A stretch of 64,000 nt of DNA, taken from positions 1 to 64,000 of the forward strand of contig CAWCWP010000003.1 of assembly GCA_963799315.1 (NCBI GenBank), written 5' to 3'. The notes under the pieces were generated by a model. The model searched no databases. It was not told where the DNA came from and saw nothing but the letters and a program-made list of their open reading frames with translations. The stretch comes from Parerythrobacter_A sp963799315. Lineage in GTDB: Bacteria; Pseudomonadota; Alphaproteobacteria; Sphingomonadales; Sphingomonadaceae. Within the stretch, counting starts at the first letter, position 1; each line of letters opens with the position of its first letter. This document shows, in pieces, positions 45,227 through 53,785 of this stretch. Position numbers and translations under genes: made by a program.

Positions 45227-45277
45227 CCCCCTCCCGACCACCCACGGGATTATCCTAAATGGGTGGTCGGGAGGGGG
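45227..45277. repeat. 17-bp-arm hairpin of the hairpin-plus-iteron repeat, copy 1
   Basis: CCCCCTCCCGACCACCC (45227-45243) and GGGTGGTCGGGAGGGGG (45261-45277) are exact inverted copies around a 17-base loop, ACGGGATTATCCTAAAT. Nearly the same hairpin, with loop ACGGGATTATCCTCAAG, lies inside the smr gene at 58150-58197. Confidence 0.85.
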
Positions 45278-45282
45278 GCGGG

Positions 45283-45419
45283 AGGCACAGCAAGGGTAGG
45301 ACGGATGTCCGGAGCGCACCGAACAAAAACGCGCGGGAAGGCACAGCAAGCGTAGGACGGATGTCCGGAGCGCACTACGGGAAGGCACAGCAAGCGGAGG
45401 ACGGATGTCCGGAGCGCAC
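45283..45419. repeat. Three direct copies of a 37-bp repeat
   Basis: Copies at about 45283-45319, 45339-45375 and 45382-45419 share GGCACAGCAAG, two variable bases, then AGGACGGATGTCCGGAGCGCAC. The centre GGACGGATGTCC is partly palindromic. Spacers are 19 and 6 bp and not alike in length, so this is not a CRISPR array. A fourth copy in the opposite orientation is at 58105-58140. Together with the hairpin this fills the mutM-ubiE gap. Confidence 0.85.
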
Positions 45420-45475
45420 CTAACACAAAACGCACCCCCTTTGCCCGCCTGCGCTTTCGCCGTAAGGCTTCGGGC

Positions 45476-46206
45476 ATGAACGATACAGTCTCCTTTGGAT
45501 ATGAGGACGTAACGCCCGCGCAGAAAACCGCGCAGGTCGGCGAGGTGTTCAGCAAGGTCGCGGCGAAATACGACCTGATGAACGATGTTATGTCAGGCGG
45601 CATGCACCGCTTCTGGAAAGACCGCTTCGTGCGCCGGGTGAAACCGCAGCCGGACGAGGCGATTCTCGATATGGCGGGCGGCACGGGCGATATCGCGTTC
45701 CGCATGGCAGCACGCGGCGCCAGCGTGACGGTGGCCGACATCAATCAGGAAATGCTCGATGTCGGCGTCGAACGGGCGATGGAGCGCGGTATCGACGGGC
45801 TGGTCTGGTCGCGGCAGAACGCGGAGACGCTCGAGTTATCCAGCGCGCAGTTTCGATGCCTACACGATCGCGTTCGGCATCCGCAACGTGACCGAGATCG
45901 ACGCCGCGCTGGCCGAGGCCCATCGCGTGCTGAAGCATGGCGGCCGGTTCTTCTGCCTGGAATTCTCCACGACCAGCTGGCCCGGCTTCAAGGATTTATA
46001 CGACGCCTATTCGCACAAAGTCATGCCGCAAATGGGAAAGCTAATCGCGCAGGATGAGGAAAGCTATCGCTACCTCGCCGAATCGATCCGTCGTTTCCCC
46101 CCGATGCGCAATTCGCGGCCATGATCGAAGCTGCCGGCTTTGTCGCGTGAAGGTGGAAGCGATTTTCGGTGGTGCGGTGGCGATCCACTCGGGATGGAAG
46201 GTGTGA
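45476..46206 (+). CDS. ubiE: Ubiquinone/menaquinone C-methyltransferase, three frameshifts as given
   Basis: 243 residues after repair. SAM-dependent C-methylation in ubiquinone synthesis. VFSKVAAKYDLMNDVMSGGM, the SAM-binding ILDMAGGTGDIAFRM, AFGIRNVTEIDAALAEAHRV, LEFSTTSWPGFKDLYDAYSH and the C-terminal AIHSGWKV are all present across three frames. Breaks: one extra base near 45842-45853, one missing C in a run of six near 46097-46102, and one missing base near 46145-46149. First gene of the ubiE-ubiB-coaBC-dut series. Confidence 0.94.
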
Positions 46207-46233
46207 GGGACGCGTGCGTCGAGCAAGGGGTCC

Positions 46234-46386
46234 GCTCGCAGAGGCGCAGAGGCGCAGAGAAGAGGGGGAAGGTTGCACTTGGTGAAGCCGCTCCCAAACT
46301 GGAGAGCGGGCATCCGGACCTGAGCCGTTACATCACGGAGCCTGCGGCGCATTTCGGCCTTCTGCGCTTTTGCGCGTCTGCGAGCG
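46234..46386. repeat. Inverted-repeat element with CGCAGAG arms, copy 2
   Basis: CTCGCAGAGGCGCAGAGGCG at 46234-46253 and its imperfect inverted partner ending TGCGCGTCTGCGAG near 46371-46384 flank a centre containing CCTGCGGCGCA, also present inside copy 1 at 24.9 kb. It fills the ubiE-ubiB gap. Confidence 0.58.
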
Positions 46387-46426
46387 CCCCCCTGACTTTC
46401 CCCGATCCCGTCGCCATCCCATGCCG

Positions 46427-47984
46427 ATGACCCGCCCCGCCACGCATATCTTTCGCCTCTTGCAGCTGGGGCCGCACGCTGGCCCGGCACGGCGCGTTGC
46501 GCGGGATAGAAGGCGATCCTAATACGCCCCGCCCCGTTCGCCGCCTGCTGCGTATCGCCCGCTTCGGCACCCGCCAGCCTGCCGTACCGGACTATGCCGC
46601 CGCCTTCCGCGATATCGGCCCTGCTGCGATCAAGCTGGGGCAGTCGCTCGCCACGCGGCCCGATATCGTCGGCGACGAGGCGACCGGCAATCTGCTGTCG
46701 CTGCAGGACGATCTGCCGCCCGTTGGCTTCGACCGTATCCGCGCGGTTATCGAAACCAGCTTTGGGCGTCCATTCGATACGCTGTTCGCGCATTTCGACG
46801 AGACGCCGGTGGGCGCGGCGTCTATCGCGCAGGTCCACCGTGCCACCACCACCGACGGGCGCGATGTTGCGGTGAAGGTGCTGCGCCCCGCCATCCGCGA
46901 GAAATTCGCGCGCGATCTCAAGACCTATCACTGGGCCGCCGCGCATCTGGAGGCGATGGGCGGCGAGGCCCAGCGCCTGCGCCCGCGCCTGACCATCGCC
47001 AATTTCGAACGCTGGACCAATCGCGAGCTGGACCTGCGGCGCGAGGCAGCGTCGGCCAGCGAATTGGCCGAGGCAATGCGCGCGGTCGAGGGCTTCGACA
47101 TTCCCGATATCGACTGGGACCGGACCAATGGCCGCGTCATGACCGTGGATTGGGTCGACGGCGTCAAGATCAGCAACCGCGAAGCCCTGCTGGCGGCGGG
47201 TCACGACCTGCCCGACCTGGCGCAGCGGCTGGTGCTGGCGTTCCTGCGGCAGGCGATCAGCGCCGGGTTTTTCCATGCCGACATGCACCAGGGCAATCTG
47301 TTCGTGCGCGCGGACGGCACCATCGTCGCCATCGATTTCGGCATCATGGGCCGCATCGACCGGCAGGCACGCGCTTGGCTGGCGGAGATCCTCTATGGCC
47401 TGACCACCGGCAATTACCGGCGCGTGGCGGAAATCCATTTCGAAGCGCGCTACGTGCCCAGCTATCATTCGGTCGACGAATTCGCGACGGCCTTGCGCGC
47501 CGTGGGCGAGCCGATGCGCGGCAAGCCGGTCAGCGAGCTGTCGGTCGGGCAGATGCTCGACGGGCTGTTCGCCATCACCCGCGATTTCGATATGCAGACG
47601 CAGCCGCACCTGCTGCTGTTGCAGAAGACGATGGTGATGGTCGAGGGCATTGCCACGTCGCTCGATCCCGAAATCAACATGTGGGACGTGGGCGCGCCCT
47701 ATATCCGCGAATGGATTCGCGACGAGCTGGGGCCGGAATCCGCCATCGCTGAACGGATCAAGGCCGATACCGACACGCTGCTGCGCCTGCCCGGCCTGAT
47801 CCGCCGTATCGAGGACCAGTTCCCGGCAAAGGGCGGCGCGCCCGAACCGCCGCCGCTGCCCAAGATCGAGTTGATGTGGGAACGCCGCAAGCGCGAGGGA
47901 CGCGGCGTGTTCGGCTATCTGCTGGCCGGTGCAGCGGGCGCAGCGATAGCGGGCGGCGCGGCGCTGATGGGCTGGCTGGGGTAG
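46427..47984 (+). CDS. ubiB: UbiB-family ubiquinone biosynthesis kinase-like ATPase, frameshifted as given
   Basis: About 518 residues after repair. Atypical kinase-fold ATPase needed for ubiquinone synthesis. GPAAIKLGQSLATRPDIVGD, the KxGQ-type motif, AAASIAQVHRA-like SIAQVHRATTTDG, HADMHQGNLFVRADG and AIDFGIMGRID are present. A C-terminal membrane segment (LLAGAAGAAIAGGAALMGWL) anchors it. One extra base near 46468-46473 separates MTRPATHIFRLLQ from RTLARHGALRGIEG. An ATG at 46421 is an alternative start. Confidence 0.94.
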
Positions 47985-47992
47985 GCCTTGAC

Positions 47993-48380
47993 CTAAACCG
48001 CAGTTTTGCGCGGCAGGCGCGACCAGGCGATCAGGCAGGCGGCAACGGTCATCGCCTCCATCGCCATGCCGGTCCAGAACAGCGGGACCGTGCCGTCCGC
48101 CACGATGCTGACTGCGCGCCCGACAAAGCGCGATGGCGAACAGCGCGGCCGGTACCAGCAGGATTGCGCCGTTCCTGCGCCACGTACCCAGCATGATGCA
48201 GCCGCCGCCGACTACGAAAAACGCGGTGAAATCGGCGCGCAGGGTAGCCAGCCCGCTGCTGTCGGTGGCGGTCAGGCCGAACCCGGCGGCGCTGCTGGCG
48301 GGATTGATCAGGAACCCGATGCCGATGACGGCAAACAGCAGTCCCAGCAGGAACAGGGCGGCGGTCAGGATCAGGCGCAT
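47993..48380 (-). CDS. DUF4345-like membrane protein, frameshifted as given
   Basis: About 128 residues after repair, four membrane segments (TAALFLLGLLFAVIGIGFLI first). The sequence LINPASSAAGFGLTATDSSG and the repeated small-residue helices resemble DUF4345 proteins, whose function is unknown. The frame breaks near 48124-48127; removing one base gives VGRAVSIVADGTVPLFWTGM and a normal end. It is convergent with ubiB and divergent from coaBC. Confidence 0.62.
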
Positions 48381-48541
48381 GATATTCTCCGGTGAAACGC
48401 GGGATGGTCTAGACGCCGCTAACCCTGTCTGGGAACCGAAAAGGTAACTACGAACGCGCCACCACGGGGCTGGCAGGTGAGGGCGTGTGACGCTACGCTG
48501 CCCGTTATCGTGCCGTCCGAACACAGGAACACCTCCACCCG

Positions 48542-50171
48542 ATGACCGAGAACGCCTGCGCATATTGCTGATCGTGGGTGGCGGTATCGCGGCGTATAAA
48601 TCGTGCGAGCTGGTGCGGCTTGTCCGGCGGGGCGGGGCGGAGGTGACGTGCGTGGTGACGCAGGGCGGGCAGCAGTTCGTCACGCCGATGTCGCTCGCCG
48701 CGCTGAGCGAAAACCCCGTTTACACTACGCTGTGGGATCTGAAGAACGAAGCGGAAATGGGGCATATCCAGCTGAGCCGCGAGGCCGACCTGGTGGTGGT
48801 CTGCCCGGCGACGGCGAACATGCTGGCCAAGATGACGGCGGGCATCGCGGACGATCTGGCGACGACGCTGATCCTGGCGACCGACAAGCCGGTGATGGTG
48901 GTGCCCGCGATGAATGTGCGGATGTGGCAGCACGCCGCGACGCAGCGCAATGTCGAATGGCTGCGCCATGCGGGCGTCGATGTGATCGACCCCGATGTCG
49001 GCGCGATGGCATGCGGCGAATTCGGCCCCGGTCGCTTGCCCGACCCCGAAATCATTTGGGCGGAAATTGCCGCGCGGTTCGGGCTGGTCGCGGATTGTGC
49101 GCCCGAAGAGTTGCCCGAAGAGTTGCCCGAAGAGTTGGGCGACAGGCGAAGAGCTGCCCGAAGAGCTGCATAATGACGACGCGGCAACACCCGCCCCTGC
49201 CAAGGGTGGCTTGGGCAGTCTGTTGTCCTCGCTGATCGCGCGCACCGCGCCAAAGGACGAAACAGACGATGCCGCTGCCGAAGAAAAGTCGGACGGCCCC
49301 ATTCTGGCGGGGAAGGGCAGGGCATTCTCCGCACCGCCGACGGACCGCGATGCGCTGAACCATACCGTGGTGACGGGCGCGGGGGCTGCGCTGCCCGAAG
49401 CGGCGGGGGCCGAACCGGACATCGTTGACGATTTCGATCCGCTGGCAGGGCAGCCGGATTTCGAGACCGATATCGAGCATCGCCCGCTTTACGGCCGCCA
49501 TGTGCTGGTGACGGCGGGGCCGACGCGCGAGCCGATCGACCCGGTCCGCTACCTCGCCAACCGGTCGAGCGGGAAGCAGGGTTTTGCCATTGCCGCAGCT
49601 GCTGCGGCGCAGGGCGCGCGGGTGACGTCTGGTGGCGGGACCGGTCGCACTGGCGACACCGCCGGGCGTGGACCGCGTCGATGTGGAGTCCGCACGCGAA
49701 ATGGCGGCGGCGGTGAAAGAGGCGCTGCCCGCCGATATCGCCATCATGGCGGCGGCGGTGTCGGACTGGCGCAGCAAGGATTACGCCGACACGAAGATGA
49801 AGAAACGCGGCTCCGCCCCGCCTGCGCTGATGCTGGCGGAAAATCCCGATATCCTCGCCACTGTCGCCAGCGGCAACCAGCGCCCGACGCTGCTGATCGG
49901 GTTCGCCGCCGAAACCGATGATCTCATCGCCAATGCGAAGACCAAGCGCACGCGCAAGGGTGTGGACTGGATCGTCGCGAACGATGTCTCCGGCCCGCCG
50001 GGCGACAGCGTGATGGGCGGCAACACCAACACCGTGCATATCGTATCGGAGAAGCGGGTGGAACGCCTCGACACCATGCCCAAACAGGCGGTCGCGCGCG
50101 AACTGGTCACGCGGGCGGCGGCAGCGCTGGTGGAGATGCGCGAGAATGCGGGGTTTGCAGATGATGACTGA
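48542..50171 (+). CDS. coaBC: Bifunctional phosphopantothenoylcysteine decarboxylase/synthetase with long linker, three frameshifts as given
   Basis: About 542 residues after repair, against roughly 400-430 in most bacteria. Two steps of coenzyme A synthesis. CoaC part: GGGIAAYKSCELVR, QLSREADLVVVCPATANMLA and PAMNVRMW. CoaB part: VLVTAGPTREPIDPVRYLAN and DTKMKKRG. Between them is a 120-residue acidic linker that begins with PEEL repeats. Breaks: one missing base near 48551-48554, one extra near 49137-49142 at the end of the repeats, one extra near 49627-49630. The stop overlaps the dut start. Confidence 0.94.
49102..49137 (+). repeat. Three perfect 12-bp tandem repeats in the coaBC linker
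   Basis: CCCGAAGAGTTG occurs three times head to tail, encoding PEEL-PEEL-PEEL. Two further GAAGAGCTG variants follow within 30 bases. An inferred frameshift sits at the end of the array. Confidence 0.9.
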
Positions 50172-50622
50172 AGTGGCCGTGCAGATTACGCGCCTTCCGC
50201 ATGGCGTGGGGCTGGACCTGCCGCAATACGCGACGTTGGGCGCGGCGGGGATGGATGTGCGCGCGGCGGAGGCCATGACGCTGGCCGCAGGGGAGCGCGC
50301 GGCGGTGGCGACCGGTTTTGCCGTCGCGATACCCGACGGGTTCGAGATACAGGTGCGCCCGCGTTCGGGCCTTGCCTTGAAGCACGGCATTTCGGTGCCC
50401 AACGCGCCCGGAACCATCGACAGCGACTATCGCGGCGAGCTGAAAGTGATCCTGGTCAATCACGGCACCGAACCGTTCGCCATCGCGCGCGGCGACCGCA
50501 TCGCGCAGCTGGTGCTGGCACCGGTTACGCGGGCGCGCTGGTCCGAAGTTGCGACGCTGGATGATACGGCGCGCGGTGCGGGCGGGTTCGGTTCGACCGG
50601 CGGATCGGGCGCGCTGGTATGA
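50161..50622 (+). CDS. dut: dUTP diphosphatase
   Basis: 153 residues. Hydrolyses dUTP to dUMP and keeps uracil out of DNA; partner in pathway to dcd. All five trimeric dUTPase motifs are visible: AAGMDVRAAE, RPRSGLALKHG, GTIDSDYRGEL, RGDRIAQLVL and the C-terminal GAGGFGSTGG. It starts inside the last codons of coaBC and overlaps the next membrane-protein gene by four bases. Confidence 0.98.
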   Translation: MMTEVAVQITRLPHGVGLDLPQYATLGAAGMDVRAAEAMTLAAGERAAVATGFAVAIPDGFEIQVRPRSGLALKHGISVPNAPGTIDSDYRGELKVILVNHGTEPFAIARGDRIAQLVLAPVTRARWSEVATLDDTARGAGGFGSTGGSGALV

Positions 50623-50948
50623 GCGGGCTTTTGAGCCTTGGCCCCGGCCTGCTGGTGCTGGCCTTTCTGGTGCTGGCGGTGTGGGTGGTGGTGCTGGTGA
50701 TGCTGGCCGGCTGGATCATGCTGTTCCTGCGCCGCCGCCACGGCTGGGCGCTGTTCGACTGGCGCACCATCGGCATCCCGTTCGTCGGCCTGATCGCTGC
50801 GATCCAGCTCGGCAATTACCTGCTCGACCTGCTGGGCAGCGCGGTGGACGGCGGCGGCGCGGTCGAACTGGCGTTTCCGAGCGCCTTCCTGATCGGCTCG
50901 GTTGCCATCGGCGTCGGCATCGCCGCCGTCAGGGCACGCGGCGGGTAG
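50619..50948 (+). CDS. Small inner-membrane protein, function unknown
   Basis: 109 residues with three hydrophobic segments (about 5-36, 50-70 and 85-104), joined by a basic turn (FLRRRHGWALFDWRT). I recognise no family. The ATG overlaps the dut stop, so it is the last gene of the coaBC-dut operon. Convergent with the TonB-domain gene, three bases apart. Confidence 0.65.
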   Translation: MSGLLSLGPGLLVLAFLVLAVWVVVLVMLAGWIMLFLRRRHGWALFDWRTIGIPFVGLIAAIQLGNYLLDLLGSAVDGGGAVELAFPSAFLIGSVAIGVGIAAVRARGG

Positions 50949-50951
50949 GCG

Positions 50952-51800
50952 CTATTCGGCAATTCGCCATTGGAACATGGTCGAGAACTGCGCTTCGACC
51001 AGGTCGCCCTCTGCATTCGTGGCCGGATCGAAACGGGCGCGTTCCGCCACCAGCGCGCAAGTGTAGCTGTCCAGTTCGGCATGGCCGGAGGATCGGGTTA
51101 CACGGCACGCCCCGGCCCTGCCATCGGCACCGACTGTAACCGTGAATCCCACTCCTCCTTCGCGCCCCGCACGAATGTCGTCGGAACGATAGTTGTAATA
51201 GCTGACCCACCGCTCCGGCGAGATCGGACGAACGCCGCGATTTGGCGGGAAGGGGCCTGTCAGGTCGGGTTCCGCGATATGGATATCGGGGTTGGGCTGT
51301 ACGAGCGGCAGGTCCGTTCCCTTGGCGAGTTTGATATCGCTCGCGCAATCACGCAGCGCCTCGATTACGACTGCCATTCCGGTAAACGGAATTGCCGCAA
51401 TTTCGCGGTTTCCGTCCTTCAGGACCACATTTTCTTCGCCAGCCAGCGCATCGACGAACGAGGTGGCGCTGGTGCCAACGTAGTAGGTTCGGGAATTTGC
51501 GCGATAGAGCGAGAATTCAGCGTCGGCGAGCCTTGCCGTGGCAGCAATCGGCCGCTCGAACGGATAGTCAGGCTGCGAAGCGAGCTTGGCGTTCTCGGAA
51601 CCGTCCTGCCCTACCTGAAGGATTGCCGCCCAGTACCCGTTATCGCTTCTGGCCGAGGTGAGACAGCTCATTCCGTCCCGAAAAATCGGCAAGCTGTTCA
51701 GGCTCCGGTCGAATTCCAGCACCCGCGTTTGCGCCGCCGATGCTTGTGGCGGCGACACGGTCGCCATCAGGCAAATCATTGCAAGCGCTCGCCACATCAT
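50952..51800 (-). CDS. Secreted protein with a TonB C-terminal domain
   Basis: 282 residues. Signal peptide 1-22, no N-terminal proline-rich membrane anchor. The last 80 residues form a TonB-type domain (GGVGFTVTVGADGRAGACRV, then AELDSYTCALVAERARFDPA). The N-terminal part (about 25-180) is unassigned. Without a membrane anchor it cannot transduce energy in the usual way; such proteins are common in sphingomonads and may bind envelope partners. Confidence 0.82.
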   Translation of the reverse strand: MMWRALAMICLMATVSPPQASAAQTRVLEFDRSLNSLPIFRDGMSCLTSARSDNGYWAAILQVGQDGSENAKLASQPDYPFERPIAATARLADAEFSLYRANSRTYYVGTSATSFVDALAGEENVVLKDGNREIAAIPFTGMAVVIEALRDCASDIKLAKGTDLPLVQPNPDIHIAEPDLTGPFPPNRGVRPISPERWVSYYNYRSDDIRAGREGGVGFTVTVGADGRAGACRVTRSSGHAELDSYTCALVAERARFDPATNAEGDLVEAQFSTMFQWRIAE

Positions 51801-51837
51801 GCGACGATGATATCATGCAAGACCCGACAATCCAGCG

Positions 51838-52569
51838 TCAATCGATGCGGCGCACCTTCGTTTCTTCCGGCTTGATCGAGATGCGCAACGTTTCGCCCGA
51901 ATTGCCGGGGAAGTCGGTGAACATCGCTTCGACCAGGTTGGGCACGAGATATTGCAGGCGTTTCGATGTGCTCATCGCTTCGGCCTTGCCTTCGAACAGG
52001 CGCTGGCCATTGCCCGCGTCGTCGATCTTGAGGTCGATGCCGCTGGTATAGACCGTCTGGCTGCGGATGCGCGGGCCGCCGAAGAAGGCACTGTTGAAGC
52101 CGTAACCCCATGCACCGCCGCCATAGAAACCACGGCGGAAACCGCGCCGCCCGAACCTGCGGCCATAGCCGATGCGCGAACGGTAGAACGGGCTGTAGCC
52201 ATAGCCGTACCACGGGCTGAAGAAGGGATCGGTGAAGCCGGTATCGCGAATGCGTTCGCGGCCCTTGTCCACGCCGTAATCGAAACGGACCAGTAGGTTC
52301 GCGGTTTCGGGCGTTGCCGCCTGGACGTAGCCAAGCCGCTGCATCTGGCCTTCCACGATGTCGGCATATTGCGCGAATTCCAGCCCGCCCGCCAGCTTGG
52401 GATCGTCCGCCACTACGGCGAAGGATTGCCCTTGCGGTGCTGGCAGCGCGCTTTCGAACCGCTTCACATCGGCGCGGAACGGCGTGGTGCAAGCCGCCAG
52501 CGTGCCGACGGCGAGCGAGAGCGTCGCCAGCTTGGCGATGCGTCCGGTGGAGATTGAAAATACGGTCAT
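51838..52569 (-). CDS. DUF4136 lipoprotein
   Basis: 243 residues. Lipoprotein signal with lipobox LAAC (Cys about 27). The DUF4136 domain begins FRADVKRFESALPAPQGQSF and ends GQRLFEGKAEAMSTSKRLQY. A Gly/Tyr/Arg-rich loop (about 118-160, with repeats of YGYG and RRGF type) interrupts the domain. Outer-membrane or periplasmic location; function unknown. It follows the TonB-domain gene's promoter side without overlap. Confidence 0.85.
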   Translation of the reverse strand: MTVFSISTGRIAKLATLSLAVGTLAACTTPFRADVKRFESALPAPQGQSFAVVADDPKLAGGLEFAQYADIVEGQMQRLGYVQAATPETANLLVRFDYGVDKGRERIRDTGFTDPFFSPWYGYGYSPFYRSRIGYGRRFGRRGFRRGFYGGGAWGYGFNSAFFGGPRIRSQTVYTSGIDLKIDDAGNGQRLFEGKAEAMSTSKRLQYLVPNLVEAMFTDFPGNSGETLRISIKPEETKVRRID

Positions 52570-52760
52570 GTTTTGCGTCCCTTGCAGGCCCGCCGATGCG
52601 CCAAATATTCGCGCAGGCCAGCCACCTGTTTATACGTCCGCACCGCGCCGGAAGTTACCTCGGCAGCATGGAATGGACGATTGATTGCCGCCTGTATGCA
52701 CGATCCGGCGTGAACCCGGATTGAATGGTCCGGCTAACAAAAGCTAGGCAATTACAGTGC

Positions 52761-53777
52761 TTAGCCGCGCACCAAGCCCAATGCGCGATAGGCATCGGCC
52801 AGGGTGGGCGCGGCCATATCGCGTGCCTTCGCGGCCCCGCGCGCAAGGATGGCGTCCAGCGCTTCGCCATCGTCCTTCAGCTCGCGGAAGCGGGCTGAGA
52901 TCGGCGCGAGCGTTTCGACCAGCACTTCGCCCAGCGCGGGCTTGAACCGCCCGAACCCTTCGCCGCCATAAGTCGCCAGCACATCGTCGATGCCCTGGTC
53001 GGTCACGGCGGCAAAGATGGTCACCAGGTTGAGCGCTTCGGCCCGACCTTCCAGTCCTTCGGCGTCGCCCGGCAGCGGTTCGGGATCGGTCTTGGCCTTT
53101 TTCACCTTTTTCATGATGGTGTCGGGATCGTCGGCCAGGTTGATGCGGCTCATGTCGCTGGCATCGGATTTGCCCATTTTCTGCGATCCGTCGCGCAGGC
53201 TCATGATGCGGGCGGCGGCGGGGGGCACGATGGCTTCGGGCAAAGTGAAGACGGGTGCGGCTTCGTCTGCGAAATCGCCGTTGAATTTCTGCGCGATGTC
53301 GCGGGCCAGCTCCAGATGCTGGCGCTGGTCGTCGCCTACCGGCACATGGGTCGCGTGATACAGCAGCACGTCGGCGGCTTGCAGCACGGGATAGGTGAAC
53401 AGCGCCGCGCTCGCGCCTTCGCGGTTCTTGCCGGACTTTTCCTTGAACTGCGTCATGCGGTTGAGCCACCCCATCCGCGCGGTGCCGTTGAGCAGCCACT
53501 GCAATTCGGCATGGGCGGGCACTTGCGCCTGGTTGAACAGGATGGACCGGGCCGGGTCGATCCCGCAGGCGACCAGCACCGCCGTCATCTCGTAAGTGCG
53601 CGCGCGCAATTCTTCGGGCGCGTGCGGCACCGAAATGGCGTGCAAATCGGCCAGGAAGAACAGGCATTCGCTGCCCTCCTCCATGCTGTCCTGCATGCGC
53701 GCCCAGTTGCGGATCGCGCCGAGATAATTGCCGAGGTGCAGGTTGCCCGAAGGCTTGATACCGGAAACGACGCGCAT
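52761..53777 (-). CDS. trpS: Tryptophanyl-tRNA synthetase
   Basis: 338 residues. Class I synthetase charging tRNA-Trp. HIGH-type motif GNLHLGNYLGA (11-21), FFLADLHAISVPH, GDDQRQHLELARDIAQKFN and the KMSKS-type loop QKMGKSDAS are present. The ATG at 53777 begins MRVVSGIKPSG, the usual N-terminus. It follows murJ with an 8-bp gap and is probably co-transcribed with it. Confidence 0.97.
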   Translation of the reverse strand: MRVVSGIKPSGNLHLGNYLGAIRNWARMQDSMEEGSECLFFLADLHAISVPHAPEELRARTYEMTAVLVACGIDPARSILFNQAQVPAHAELQWLLNGTARMGWLNRMTQFKEKSGKNREGASAALFTYPVLQAADVLLYHATHVPVGDDQRQHLELARDIAQKFNGDFADEAAPVFTLPEAIVPPAAARIMSLRDGSQKMGKSDASDMSRINLADDPDTIMKKVKKAKTDPEPLPGDAEGLEGRAEALNLVTIFAAVTDQGIDDVLATYGGEGFGRFKPALGEVLVETLAPISARFRELKDDGEALDAILARGAAKARDMAAPTLADAYRALGLVRG

Positions 53778-53785
53778 GGCTTGTC

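Noticed and set aside
45283..45419. CRISPR-like array of three repeats
   Set aside because: Spacers are 19 and 6 bp, a further copy is elsewhere and inverted, and there are no cas genes.
46041..48683. 880-codon minus-strand frame opposite ubiE and ubiB
   Set aside because: Antisense shadow. Only the stretch 48124-48380 overlaps the real DUF4345-like gene.
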